Origin: Methylotenera_A sp031417915
GTDB lineage: Bacteria; Pseudomonadota; Gammaproteobacteria; Burkholderiales; Methylophilaceae
Assembly: GCA_031417915.1 (NCBI GenBank)
Contig: JANOWN010000051.1
Span: 11,558-75,557 of the forward strand
Reading direction: 5' to 3'
Length of the DNA stretch: 64,000 nucleotides
In this document: one piece after another, positions 53,777-62,187 of the stretch
Numbering within the stretch: the first letter of the stretch is position 1
Layout of the letters: every line of letters starts with the position of its first letter
The notes under the pieces: generated by a model
What the model was told of the DNA's origin: nothing
The model's database searches: none
What the model saw: the letters and a program-made list of their open reading frames with translations, nothing else
Translations under genes and position numbers: made by a program

Positions 53777-53789
53777 TAGCAACACAAAA

Positions 53790-53816
53790 TTAGCAATCCC
53801 TAGCTACGAGTGCTAA
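53790..53816 (+). promoter_or_regulatory. CIRCE operator (HrcA binding site)
   Basis: TTAGCAATC, nine bases, GAGTGCTAA: the CIRCE inverted repeat with a single change in the left arm (consensus TTAGCACTC). It lies between the sigma-32-type promoter and groES, placing repression by HrcA on the same transcript. Confidence 0.88.
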
Positions 53817-53879
53817 AATAGTCGATTGTCTAATCAATTTTTTAACAAAATAATATAGTAACCCATTAGGAGATTTAGT

Positions 53880-54167
53880 ATGAAAATTCGTCCATTACAC
53901 GATCGCGTGATTGTAAAACGCTCTGAAGAAGAACGCACAACCGCTTCTGGCATTGTCATTCCAGATTCTGCCACAGAAAAACCTGACCAAGGTGTGGTAA
54001 AAGCAGTTGGCAACGGCAAACGTGACGACAGCGGCAAAATTAATGCGCTAGACGTTAAAGTTGGCGACAAAGTATTGTTCGGTAAATATTCTGGCCAAAC
54101 GGTAAAAGTGGATGGCGAAGAGTTACTCGTGATGCGCGAAGAAGACATCATGGCAATTGTTGAGTAA
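53880..54167 (+). CDS. groES: Co-chaperonin GroES
   Basis: GroES caps GroEL and closes the folding chamber. The 95 residues start KIRPLHDRVIVKR and contain the mobile loop region (EERTTASGIVIPD) and GDKVLFGKYSGQ. A TTAGGAGA ribosome site precedes the ATG. groEL starts 172 bases after the stop, a longer gap than is usual for this operon because a structured repeat element lies between. Confidence 0.98.
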   Translation: MKIRPLHDRVIVKRSEEERTTASGIVIPDSATEKPDQGVVKAVGNGKRDDSGKINALDVKVGDKVLFGKYSGQTVKVDGEELLVMREEDIMAIVE

Positions 54168-54199
54168 TCAATTTTTAGTAATTTAATTTTAAAAAGTAT

Positions 54200-54323
54200 G
54201 CAAAACATCCGAGCGAATGAATAAGTAGGCGCAGAGAAGCGCAAAAACTGGAATTTACTGTTGTGTAAATGAGGATTTTTAAGCTTCGAATGCAACACCC
54301 TTCTTCAGAGCGAAATGTTTTGC
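54200..54323. repeat. ~120-bp structured TIR element, copy 3 (between groES and groEL)
   Basis: Perfect 9-bp inverted repeats GCAAAACAT (54200-54208) and ATGTTTTGC (54315-54323) bound a 124-bp unit, the same length as the arfB copy. Internal hairpin TTTACtgttgtGTAAA followed by TGAGGAT. It would lie in the groESL messenger RNA. Confidence 0.78.
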
Positions 54324-54339
54324 CACAAGGAGAAATAAC

Positions 54340-55983
54340 ATGGCAGCAAAAGATGTTCGATTCGGCGACGAAGTTCGCCAAAAAATGACCAACGGCGTGA
54401 ATATTCTCGCCAATGCAGTTAAAGTAACTTTAGGCCCTAAAGGGAGAAATGTGGTTCTGGAACGCTCATACGGCGCGCCAACCATCACTAAAGATGGCGT
54501 TTCAGTCGCTAAAGAAATTGAATTAAAAGACAAATTCGAAAATATGGGCGCACAAATGGTGAAAGAAGTCGCTTCAAAAACTTCTGACATCGCTGGCGAT
54601 GGCACCACAACAGCCACAGTATTGGCACAAGCCATCATCCGCGAAGGCATGAAATCTGTGGCTGCGGGCATGAACCCAATGGATTTAAAACGCGGCATTG
54701 ATAAAGCAGTTGCAGCTGCCATTGAAAACTTAAAAGCACAATCAAAACCATGTACAACCAGCAAAGAAATCGCGCAAGTAGGCAGCATTTCTGCTAACTC
54801 TGACGAAACGATTGGCAAAATTATTGCCGATGCGATGGACAAAGTGGGCAAAGAAGGTGTTATTACCGTTGAAGATGGCTCTGGTTTAGAGAGCGAATTA
54901 GATGTAGTTGAGGGCATGCAGTTTGACCGCGGTTACTTATCACCTTATTTCATCAACAATGCAGAGCGCCAAATTGCTTTGATGGATAATCCTTTAGTGT
55001 TATTGCACGACAAAAAAATCTCAAACATCCGTGATTTATTACCAACGCTTGAACAAGTGGCTAAATCTGGTCGCCCTTTGTTGATTATTGCAGAAGATAT
55101 CGACGGCGAAGCGCTAGCGACATTGGTTGTGAACAACATTCGCGGTATTTTAAAAACCACCGCAGTTAAAGCGCCAGGCTTTGGCGACCGTCGTAAAGCC
55201 ATGTTAGAAGATATTGCCCTGTTAACTGGTGGAACTGTTATTGCTGATGAAGTTGGCTTAAAACTTGAAACAGTAACGCTAGAAATGCTAGGCCAAGCAA
55301 AACGCATTGAAGTGGGTAAAGAAAACACCATCATCATTGACGGTGCTGGCGATGAAAAAGCCATTAAAGGCCGCATTGCAACAATCAAAGCGCAAATTGA
55401 AGAATCAACTTCTGACTACGACAAAGAAAAACTGCAAGAACGCGTGGCTAAATTAGCGGGCGGCGTTGCGGTGATTAAAGTGGGCGCAACCACTGAAATC
55501 GAAATGAAAGAGAAAAAAGCCCGCGTTGAAGATGCACTACACGCAACACGTGCAGCGGTTGAAGAAGGTATTGTGGCTGGCGGCGGCGTAGCGTTAATTC
55601 GCGCTCGCGATGCAATAGCTAAAGTAAAAGGCGATAATTTAGACCAAGAAGCAGGCATTAAAATTGTATTGCGCGCGGTAGAAGAGCCATTACGCCAAAT
55701 CGTGCAAAACGCAGGCGTTGAGCCATCGGTCGTGGTAAACAACGTAGCGGCAGGCAAAGGCAATTATGGTTACAACGCAGCTAACGAAACTTATGGCGAT
55801 ATGATTGAAATGGGTATTTTAGACCCAACAAAAGTAACGCGTAGCGCTTTGCAAAATGCAGCATCAGTGGCTGGCTTAATGCTGACTACTGATTGTATGA
55901 TTGCCGAATTGCCTAAAGATGACGCACCAGCAATGGGTGGCGGTGATATGGGTGGGATGGGTGGCATGGGCGGTATGATGTAA
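54340..55983 (+). CDS. groEL: Chaperonin GroEL
   Basis: The 547 residues show the full GroEL sequence: AAKDVRFGDEVRQKM start, ATP-binding GDGTTTATVLAQAI, apical domain and the C-terminal GGM-rich tail (MGGMGGMGGMM). It is the second gene of the groESL operon, preceded by AAGGAGA, and followed by a strong terminator. Confidence 0.98.
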   Translation: MAAKDVRFGDEVRQKMTNGVNILANAVKVTLGPKGRNVVLERSYGAPTITKDGVSVAKEIELKDKFENMGAQMVKEVASKTSDIAGDGTTTATVLAQAIIREGMKSVAAGMNPMDLKRGIDKAVAAAIENLKAQSKPCTTSKEIAQVGSISANSDETIGKIIADAMDKVGKEGVITVEDGSGLESELDVVEGMQFDRGYLSPYFINNAERQIALMDNPLVLLHDKKISNIRDLLPTLEQVAKSGRPLLIIAEDIDGEALATLVVNNIRGILKTTAVKAPGFGDRRKAMLEDIALLTGGTVIADEVGLKLETVTLEMLGQAKRIEVGKENTIIIDGAGDEKAIKGRIATIKAQIEESTSDYDKEKLQERVAKLAGGVAVIKVGATTEIEMKEKKARVEDALHATRAAVEEGIVAGGGVALIRARDAIAKVKGDNLDQEAGIKIVLRAVEEPLRQIVQNAGVEPSVVVNNVAAGKGNYGYNAANETYGDMIEMGILDPTKVTRSALQNAASVAGLMLTTDCMIAELPKDDAPAMGGGDMGGMGGMGGMM

Positions 55984-56066
55984 TTGCTTTTTGATGTTGC
56001 ATCAACTTATCCTTCTTGCGATGGGTTGCTGCAGTCACGAAGCTCAACATTGTTACTCCGTAGTAT

Positions 56067-56096
56067 TAAAAAACCTCGCTTCGGCGAGGTTTTTTA
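56067..56096 (+). terminator. Rho-independent terminator of groESL
   Basis: Twelve-bp stem AAAAAACCTCGC/GCGAGGTTTTTT capped by a TTCG tetraloop, T-run following. Confidence 0.93.
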
Positions 56097-56160
56097 TTGT
56101 TATTTGACGTAATGTAATGTGTCAATTAGGATGGCTATTTTACGTTAGGCACATAGAACT

Positions 56161-56661
56161 GTGGAATACGATGATGTCGTTAAAGAATTTATTGACTTTG
56201 TAAACCTTCAAGTCGGCGTTTACATGAATTCTATAGCTGGATTTTCTGGAGCAAAAATTCAAATGGAAAGGCAGGTTGCGCGAGTGCTAAGAGCACAATC
56301 TCAAAAGAAGGACGCCAGAGGTGACCAAGTTATCGCTCACCAAAGCTTTGAAGACCCTCAACGTCCAGATGTGATTCATTCGCGAATAGTTACAGCAGAG
56401 AACTTTATCCAAGAAAACTCCATAAATGGAATCAATCAGCGACAGCTATCTTATTCAGTAATCGTATTCATATTCACCTATTGGGAAGACGAAATACGAC
56501 CGCGACTTGCCAAAGCGGCTGATGTTGAAGCCAAGGATGTCAAGTCTGAAATAATGGGTGATCTTCGGTGTATTAGAAATTCAATACTTCATACCAGGGG
56601 AGTATTTACGCCCGAGTGGCACGGGAAGCTCGTCGTCTTGAAAGATTGCTTCGCTGTATGA
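56161..56661 (+). CDS. HEPN-like hypothetical protein
   Basis: Unrecognised family with HEPN hallmarks. The 166 residues (GTG start) are almost all helical. The segment RCIRNSILHTRG near residue 140 contains R-N-x3-H, the RX4-6H active-site motif of HEPN ribonucleases, and upstream there is an IFTYWEDEIRPRLA helix often seen with this domain. No partner antitoxin gene is adjacent. Preceded by the groEL terminator, so it needs its own promoter, which I cannot place. The sequence stands apart from the housekeeping genes. Confidence 0.6.
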   Translation: MEYDDVVKEFIDFVNLQVGVYMNSIAGFSGAKIQMERQVARVLRAQSQKKDARGDQVIAHQSFEDPQRPDVIHSRIVTAENFIQENSINGINQRQLSYSVIVFIFTYWEDEIRPRLAKAADVEAKDVKSEIMGDLRCIRNSILHTRGVFTPEWHGKLVVLKDCFAV

Positions 56662-56874
56662 GAGCAAATTGAAATCAGCTACGAATTAATGCATCAAATC
56701 TTTGTGAAGGTTAAACAGGGATGCGCCAAACTGATTTTTGCATGGCTCGGTGAGGACACTGGAGGCCGATTTGATATTGATCAACTCAAAGGGTTCGCCA
56801 TTCAAAAAGGGCGCAGCTAAGGTAGGGCGTCGCATTTGTGTAATGTTTTTATCTTCCATTTTTAGATTATCGTT

Positions 56875-57585
56875 ATGATGCAACAAAAGCAGGGTCAACT
56901 TCATCCCTCATGGCTGGCAGTCATTGGCGATGAACTCGAGAAGCCTTATATGCAGGGCTTGCGTGATTTTCTTAAGCATGAAAAAGCTGCTGGTAAAATC
57001 ATTTATCCGCCTAGCCCATTGATTTTTAATGCGTTTAATCACACGCCATTCGATAAAGTTAGAGTAGTGATTATCGGACAAGACCCTTATCATGGGCAAG
57101 ATGGTAAAGGAGAGCCTCAAGCTCACGGTTTGAGCTTTTCTGTGCCAAAAGGCATTGCCCCACCACCATCATTAGTAAATATTTTTAAAGAAATTGAATC
57201 TGATTTAAATATTAAAATGAGTACCAGAAATAATAAAAGCGGCGACTTAACACCGTGGGCAGACCAAGGGGTGCTGCTGTTAAATGCCACGCTAACTGTA
57301 GAACAAGCCAAAGCAGGTGCACATCAGGGTAAAGGTTGGGAGGCGTTTACTGATGCCGCCATTGCCGCATTAAATACGCATCGCGACGGCTTAGTGTTTG
57401 TGTTGTGGGGTAGTTATGCGCAGAAAAAAGGTGCATTTATTGATGAGAAAAAACATTTAGTGCTTAAATCTGTTCATCCTTCACCGTTGTCAGCGCACCG
57501 TGGCTTTTTTGGTAATCATCAATTTTCTACGATTAATCAGTATTTAATTAGGCAAGGTCAAACGCCGATTGATTGGCAACTGTGA
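56875..57585 (+). CDS. ung: Uracil-DNA glycosylase, family 1
   Basis: Ung removes uracil from DNA. The 236 residues carry the family 1 motifs: GQDPYHGQ with the catalytic Asp (about residues 66-73), and HPSPLSAHRGFFG near residue 202 with the catalytic His. ATG codons at 56875 and 56878 both fit. Not related in pathway to the glycosylase-fold protein near 38 kb. Confidence 0.97.
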   Translation: MMQQKQGQLHPSWLAVIGDELEKPYMQGLRDFLKHEKAAGKIIYPPSPLIFNAFNHTPFDKVRVVIIGQDPYHGQDGKGEPQAHGLSFSVPKGIAPPPSLVNIFKEIESDLNIKMSTRNNKSGDLTPWADQGVLLLNATLTVEQAKAGAHQGKGWEAFTDAAIAALNTHRDGLVFVLWGSYAQKKGAFIDEKKHLVLKSVHPSPLSAHRGFFGNHQFSTINQYLIRQGQTPIDWQL

Positions 57586-57699
57586 CCATTTATTTAATAA
57601 TTTTAAGTCGCACAATAAACCACTTGTCATCTGGTTACAGATTGTTTACACTTCAATGCAAGTCAGTTACAAATTGGCGTAAGATTTAAAAATTGGCTC

Positions 57700-57815
57700 A
57701 AAAAAAGCCCCGATTAAGGGGATTAAATCGGGGCAAATGCCTCATCGTCTAAGGCTTCCGCTCAGGGAGGAAAGAAGCGGAAAGATAACTAAGCATCAAC
57801 TTAGCTATCATGTAA
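57700..57815 (-). ncRNA. Probable small RNA with anti-Shine-Dalgarno loops
   Basis: Minus-strand stem-loops in order: a GATAGCTAAG/CTTAGTTATC hairpin (57809-57784, one G-U pair); TTCCGCT/AGCGGAA (57782-57756) with the loop TCTTTCCTCCCTG; a short GCCT/AGGC hairpin (57755-57739); and a GCCCCGATT/AATCGGGGC terminator (57734-57707, loop TAATCCCCTT) followed by T7. The CCUCCC and CCCC loops would pair with ribosome sites. No protein fits. The 5' end and promoter are uncertain. The rest of the 340-base gap between ung and uvrD holds nothing else recognisable. Confidence 0.65.
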
Positions 57816-57925
57816 GTTCAGACTGGCACAATTTCGCTAAGTTCCAGCTTTTTCAGTCATTTTTGTAACCATTTGTATCTGCTTCACCGCGTAATATTCT
57901 GTTAAAGCCATGCGATAATACTGGC

Positions 57926-60112
57926 ATGGATACCAACTCATTACTCACTGGCCTTAACAATAAACAACTAGAGGCTGTCACGTTGCCGCATCAATCTGCC
58001 CTTATTTTGGCGGGTGCTGGTAGCGGCAAAACACGCGTACTCACCACCAGAATCGCATGGCTAATTCAAACAGGGCAAGTGTCGCCAATGGGTTTAATGG
58101 CGGTGACCTTTACCAATAAAGCCGCTAAAGAAATGCTCACCAGACTGACTGCGATGCTGCCGATTAATACACGTGGCATGTGGGCTGGCACGTTTCATGG
58201 ACTTTGTAATCGTTTATTGCGCGCGCATTATCGCGAAGCAGGTTTACCCAGCACCTTTCAAATTTTAGATACCTCTGATCAATTATCCAGCATTAAACGC
58301 TTGATGAAGTTAATGAATGTGGACGACGAAAAATATGCGCCCAAGCAAGTGCAAGGCTATATTAATAGCTGCAAAGAGGAAGGTTTACGTGCCAATCAAG
58401 TTGATGCGTATGACGGTCACAGCCAAAAATTACGTGAAATTTATGAGGAATACGACAAACAATGCAACCGAGAAGGCGTGACGGATTTTGCGGAGCTTTT
58501 ATTGCGCTGCTACGAACTATTAAACCGTGATGAACGTATTCGCGCGCATTACCAAAGCCGTTTTCAATATATTTTAGTGGACGAGTTTCAAGACACTAAT
58601 AAGCTTCAATATCAATGGCTTAAGCTGTTAGCGGGCAGCAACAACTGTATTTTTGCTGTGGGTGATGACGACCAATCGATTTACGGTTTTCGCGGTGCAC
58701 GTGTGGGGAATATGCGCGATTTTGAGACCGATTTTAAGGTACAAAATATCGTTAAGTTAGAAGAAAATTACCGCAGCCACAGCAATATTTTAGATGCCGC
58801 TAATGCGATTATCTCAAACAATAAAAATCGACTGGGCAAAAACTTATGGACATCGGCTGGCGCTGGCGAGCCCGTGCGCATTTACGAAGCCTATAACGAC
58901 ACCGATGAAGCGCAATTTATTGTCGACGAAGTCAAAATGCTGCAAAGTGAAGGCAACGCGCTAGCTGATATGGCATTGCTTTACCGCAGCAACGCGCAAT
59001 CGCGCATATTAGAACACGCCTTATTTGCGGCTAACCTACCCTACCGTGTATATGGCGGCTTGCGCTTTTTTGAACGTGCCGAGATTAAACACGCGCTGGC
59101 TTATATGCGGCTGATTGCCAATGCTAATGACGATACTGCGCTGTTGCGTGTAATCAACTTCCCCGCTCGTGGCATTGGTGCGCGTAGTTTGGAGCAATTG
59201 CAAGAAGGCGCACGCCAAAACGATTGCAGCTTGTGGCAAGCCGCGATTAATAAAGTAGGCAATGGGCAAATTGGCGGTAAAGGCTTAGATGGTTTTGTGC
59301 ATTTAATTCGTGAGATGACTAACCAAGCTTACGGCATCACGCTGAGTGAAGTGGCCGAGCTTGCCACCACATTATCTGGCTTAAAAACCCATTACGAGAA
59401 CGACAAAGACGGCGAAGATAGGCTAGAAAACTTGGCCGAGCTTATCACCGCCACAGTGGCGTTTACCAACCAAGATTTTGGCAACCACAACAACGTGGAT
59501 GGCGACGAACCACAAGATTTAATGACACAGTTTTTAACGCATGCGAGTTTAGAAGCGGGTGACCACCAAGCAACGATTGGTTATGACGCGCTACAATTAA
59601 TGACTGTTCATGCTGCTAAAGGTCTAGAATTTAAAGCGGTTTTCATTAGCGGCTTAGAAGAGGGTCTTTGCCCACACGAAAATAGCTTAAGCGAAAACAA
59701 TGGCTTAGAAGAAGAACGGAGGCTGATGTATGTGGCCGTTACCCGCGCCAGACAGCGTTTATATTTAAGCCATGCGCAAAGCCGTATGTTGCACGGGCAA
59801 GTGCGTTACGGCATACCTTCGCGCTTTTTAGATGAAATTCCAGAGGCCTTATTAAAGCGGCTAAATAGCAAACCGATTGCCAAAAATTATGCCACAGGCG
59901 GTAACTATCAAGCAACATCGCACCAAACTGCGCCATCGCAAGCCAGCAATTACCCTTTCAAAATTGGCGCTAGCGTGCGCCATGCCAAATTTGGCGAAGG
60001 CGTGGTGGTGACTTACGAAGGCAGTGGCGCAAATTTAGTGATTAAAATCAACTTTGGCAACCAAGGTTTAAAAACGCTGGCGATGGAATACGCCAAACTT
60101 GAGAAAATATAA
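57926..60112 (+). CDS. uvrD: DNA helicase II (UvrD/Rep family)
   Basis: This superfamily 1A helicase acts in nucleotide excision and mismatch repair. The 728 residues show Walker A AGAGSGKTRV near residue 30, motif II (VDEFQDTN) near 215, motif III GDDDQSIYGFRGA, and C-terminal motifs TVHAAKGLEFK and VAVTRARQRL, with a UvrD-type tail domain. The -10-like box TGcGATAAT ends just six bases before the ATG and no ribosome site is present, so the transcript may be leaderless. Confidence 0.95.
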   Translation: MDTNSLLTGLNNKQLEAVTLPHQSALILAGAGSGKTRVLTTRIAWLIQTGQVSPMGLMAVTFTNKAAKEMLTRLTAMLPINTRGMWAGTFHGLCNRLLRAHYREAGLPSTFQILDTSDQLSSIKRLMKLMNVDDEKYAPKQVQGYINSCKEEGLRANQVDAYDGHSQKLREIYEEYDKQCNREGVTDFAELLLRCYELLNRDERIRAHYQSRFQYILVDEFQDTNKLQYQWLKLLAGSNNCIFAVGDDDQSIYGFRGARVGNMRDFETDFKVQNIVKLEENYRSHSNILDAANAIISNNKNRLGKNLWTSAGAGEPVRIYEAYNDTDEAQFIVDEVKMLQSEGNALADMALLYRSNAQSRILEHALFAANLPYRVYGGLRFFERAEIKHALAYMRLIANANDDTALLRVINFPARGIGARSLEQLQEGARQNDCSLWQAAINKVGNGQIGGKGLDGFVHLIREMTNQAYGITLSEVAELATTLSGLKTHYENDKDGEDRLENLAELITATVAFTNQDFGNHNNVDGDEPQDLMTQFLTHASLEAGDHQATIGYDALQLMTVHAAKGLEFKAVFISGLEEGLCPHENSLSENNGLEEERRLMYVAVTRARQRLYLSHAQSRMLHGQVRYGIPSRFLDEIPEALLKRLNSKPIAKNYATGGNYQATSHQTAPSQASNYPFKIGASVRHAKFGEGVVVTYEGSGANLVIKINFGNQGLKTLAMEYAKLEKI

Positions 60113-60116
60113 CGAT

Positions 60117-60187
60117 TTGTCATGCTGAACTTGATTCAGCATCTTGATGCTAAAAATTAGATTGCGGATCAAGTCCGCAATGACAAA
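60117..60187. repeat. Dispersed intergenic repeat with inverted ends
   Basis: TTTGTCATGCTGAACTTGAT at the left is answered by TTGCGGATCAAGTCCGCAAT and GACAAAT at the right. The outer ends are inverted repeats and each half is itself a hairpin. It lies just after the uvrD stop and can act as a terminator. I recall similar sequences as common bacterial intergenic repeats. Confidence 0.65.
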
Positions 60188-60220
60188 TTTAACTGCCGCT
60201 GGACTAAAACATTCCAGTGT

Positions 60221-60258
60221 ATGCCTGCAAGCCAATATCCATGAGGGTTGCAGGGCAG
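60221..60258 (+). repeat. 38-bp palindromic element, copy 11 (intergenic)
   Basis: ATGCCTGCAAGCCAATATCC then ATGAGGGTTGCAGGGCAG, between the preceding repeat and the end of the membrane-protein gene. Confidence 0.88.
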
Positions 60259-60271
60259 ATTGTTTTAATGT

Positions 60272-61054
60272 TTAAGCAGCTCTAAATACATCACGATAAC
60301 TCACATATTGAAACGCCAACATGAGCGCGGTGGCCAGTAGCAAGCAGCCAAAAATTAAAAATGAAGTGAGCATTTGAGCGAGCGCTGGCATCAAGCTGCC
60401 GACGATACCGACTGCGATTCCAACCGTTAACATCAGCACAACAATGCCGCCAGAAAGCACTATCCATGAGGCGGCTAGAGCAATCATATATTGCAAAGAG
60501 CCCGCAATACTCGATTTAATCGCTTTCACTAAATCATAATTATTGAACGCAATGAGCATGGGCGAAAACCAAGTTGCCATCATCAGCGGCGTCAATAACA
60601 GCGCGAGTTTGAGCAAAAACGGCAACATTTTTTGCAACAAAGCCGCCATTTGATATTCGGTCATGCTCTCTTTATTTTTCGCCAGCTCAACCAGCGCCTG
60701 AATGTCGTTATTTAAGAAAAAACTCACTAGCACGGCATATAGTAAACATGAGGCTCCCAGCGCCATAAGTTGCGACATTTTGGGTTGAATTTGACTGAAA
60801 ATTTCGCTTAAATTTTGCTGCTTTTTCATATCCGCATTGCGGTAAATTGTAATCGCAATCACCAAAAAAATCGGCCAAATCAGCGTGCTAATAAACGCAA
60901 AAAACTGCAAGCCAGGAATCGATGGCAACATCATAAAAACGCCGACATACGCCAGCGCCAATAGCAGCCATTTACGCGGCGCAGTTTTAAATAGTGCAAT
61001 GCTTTCTTTCACCCAGCTCATGCCTGTTTTGATGCGAGATTCTAAAATTGCCAT
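60272..61054 (-). CDS. BPSS1780 family membrane protein
   Basis: The 260 residues contain six likely membrane helices and the N-terminal RIKTGMSWVKESIALFKTAPRKWLLLAL segment that is typical of betaproteobacterial BPSS1780-type proteins, which have unknown function. It precedes no clear partner other than thrB, whose stop lies 16 bases upstream on the same strand. Confidence 0.78.
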   Translation of the reverse strand: MAILESRIKTGMSWVKESIALFKTAPRKWLLLALAYVGVFMMLPSIPGLQFFAFISTLIWPIFLVIAITIYRNADMKKQQNLSEIFSQIQPKMSQLMALGASCLLYAVLVSFFLNNDIQALVELAKNKESMTEYQMAALLQKMLPFLLKLALLLTPLMMATWFSPMLIAFNNYDLVKAIKSSIAGSLQYMIALAASWIVLSGGIVVLMLTVGIAVGIVGSLMPALAQMLTSFLIFGCLLLATALMLAFQYVSYRDVFRAA

Positions 61055-61069
61055 TCCGTATTCCTTTTT

Positions 61070-62023
61070 CTAATCGCCCAAATCATCTGCATCTTCAACA
61101 TATTGCTGCAAGATTTTTTTAAAATGATTCGGGTCTTTGGTGTGTGTTAGCTCGCCATCTTGTGGAAAGTAAAAATCGTGCAAGCGCGATAGCCAAAACC
61201 TAAGAGCAGCGCGGCGCAGCATGGCAAGCCAGCTTTTCCACTCTTGCTGCGAAAACGGCCTAATCGCCTGATACGCTGCCAAAAATGTTTGCATTTTCTC
61301 TTCATCAATGCTGCCAATATCGCTACCCGTATGGTGCAAACACCATTCATTCACCGCAATTGCCACGTCGTAGAGCAAAACATCATCGCAAGCGTAGTAA
61401 AAATCGATAAATCCGCCAAGTTTGTCGTCACCAAACAACACATTATCGCGAAATAAATCACCATGCACCACGCCATGCGGCAACGCACGCAGATCCAAGC
61501 CATGCTGATAATCCAACTCTAATTGCAACAGTTTTTGATCTGCCGCGCTTAATATCGACATTACTTTTTGCGCCGTGGCTACGCGCCATTTTTCATCGCG
61601 CTGATTAATGCTAGGCTGCTTAAACTGCTGACCCGCCACGTGCATATTAGCCAAGGCGGTGGCCACTTGCTGAATTTGCGTCTGCGTTGGTGTGAGAATA
61701 TCGGTACCATTTAAACAACTCACCATCATTGCAGGCTTGTTTTTTAATATATGCAAACTAACGCCATTTTTATCGGTAATCGGCAGCGGGCAAAGCACGC
61801 CATGTTGAGACAAAAATGCCATTAAATCTGCAAAATAGTGCAGTTCATTTAGCGTATTTTTCTCAAAAATCGTCAGCACGTATTTATTTTGGGAGGTCAC
61901 CACAAAATAATTAGTATTGGTAATGCCCGCCGCAATGCCGCGCAGCTCAACGATTTCACCAATGGCAAAATCGCACAACCAAGCGCGCACTTCTTCGAGA
62001 TTTAAGGTGGTGAAAACGGACAT
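61070..62023 (-). CDS. thrB: Homoserine kinase (ThrB, choline-kinase-like type)
   Basis: The 317 residues are of the aminoglycoside/choline-kinase-fold homoserine kinase of Beta- and Gammaproteobacteria. They show GIAAGITNTNYFVVT for nucleotide binding, VVHGDLFRDNVLF (catalytic HGD) and GFIDFYYACDDVLLYDVAI (metal Asp). It makes O-phosphohomoserine for threonine synthesis. Gene order thrB - DUF2782 - (LOG) - polA is typical for Betaproteobacteria. Confidence 0.95.
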   Translation of the reverse strand: MSVFTTLNLEEVRAWLCDFAIGEIVELRGIAAGITNTNYFVVTSQNKYVLTIFEKNTLNELHYFADLMAFLSQHGVLCPLPITDKNGVSLHILKNKPAMMVSCLNGTDILTPTQTQIQQVATALANMHVAGQQFKQPSINQRDEKWRVATAQKVMSILSAADQKLLQLELDYQHGLDLRALPHGVVHGDLFRDNVLFGDDKLGGFIDFYYACDDVLLYDVAIAVNEWCLHHTGSDIGSIDEEKMQTFLAAYQAIRPFSQQEWKSWLAMLRRAALRFWLSRLHDFYFPQDGELTHTKDPNHFKKILQQYVEDADDLGD

Positions 62024-62051
62024 AAATTATGAGGACATATTCAAACTGAAT

Positions 62052-62187
62052 AAATCAAAATAGTTAAATCAAACTAGGCGCGTGTTAAATAAAAATAGAG
62101 GCGCATACGTTGTAAATGCAAGGTGTATGCGTAACGATATTTTGCTTGGCGCGCAACAACGCTTGGTGACAGTATTTTTGTTGATTT
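62052..62187. repeat. ~120-bp structured TIR element, copy 4 (divergent)
   Basis: Shares the CTAGGCGCG start, the GCATAC...ATGCAAG centre and GCAACAACG end with copies 2 and 5. The ends are only partly complementary (AAATCAA...AATA against TATTTTTGTTGATTT). It sits between thrB and DUF2782 and touches the DUF2782 stop codon. Confidence 0.55.

Noticed and set aside
56686..56859. Minus-strand frame of 57 codons (starts MEDKNITQMRRP) between the HEPN-like gene and ung.
   Set aside because: No ribosome site, only 15 bases from the divergent ung start, and no recognised similarity. It may be real but I cannot support it.
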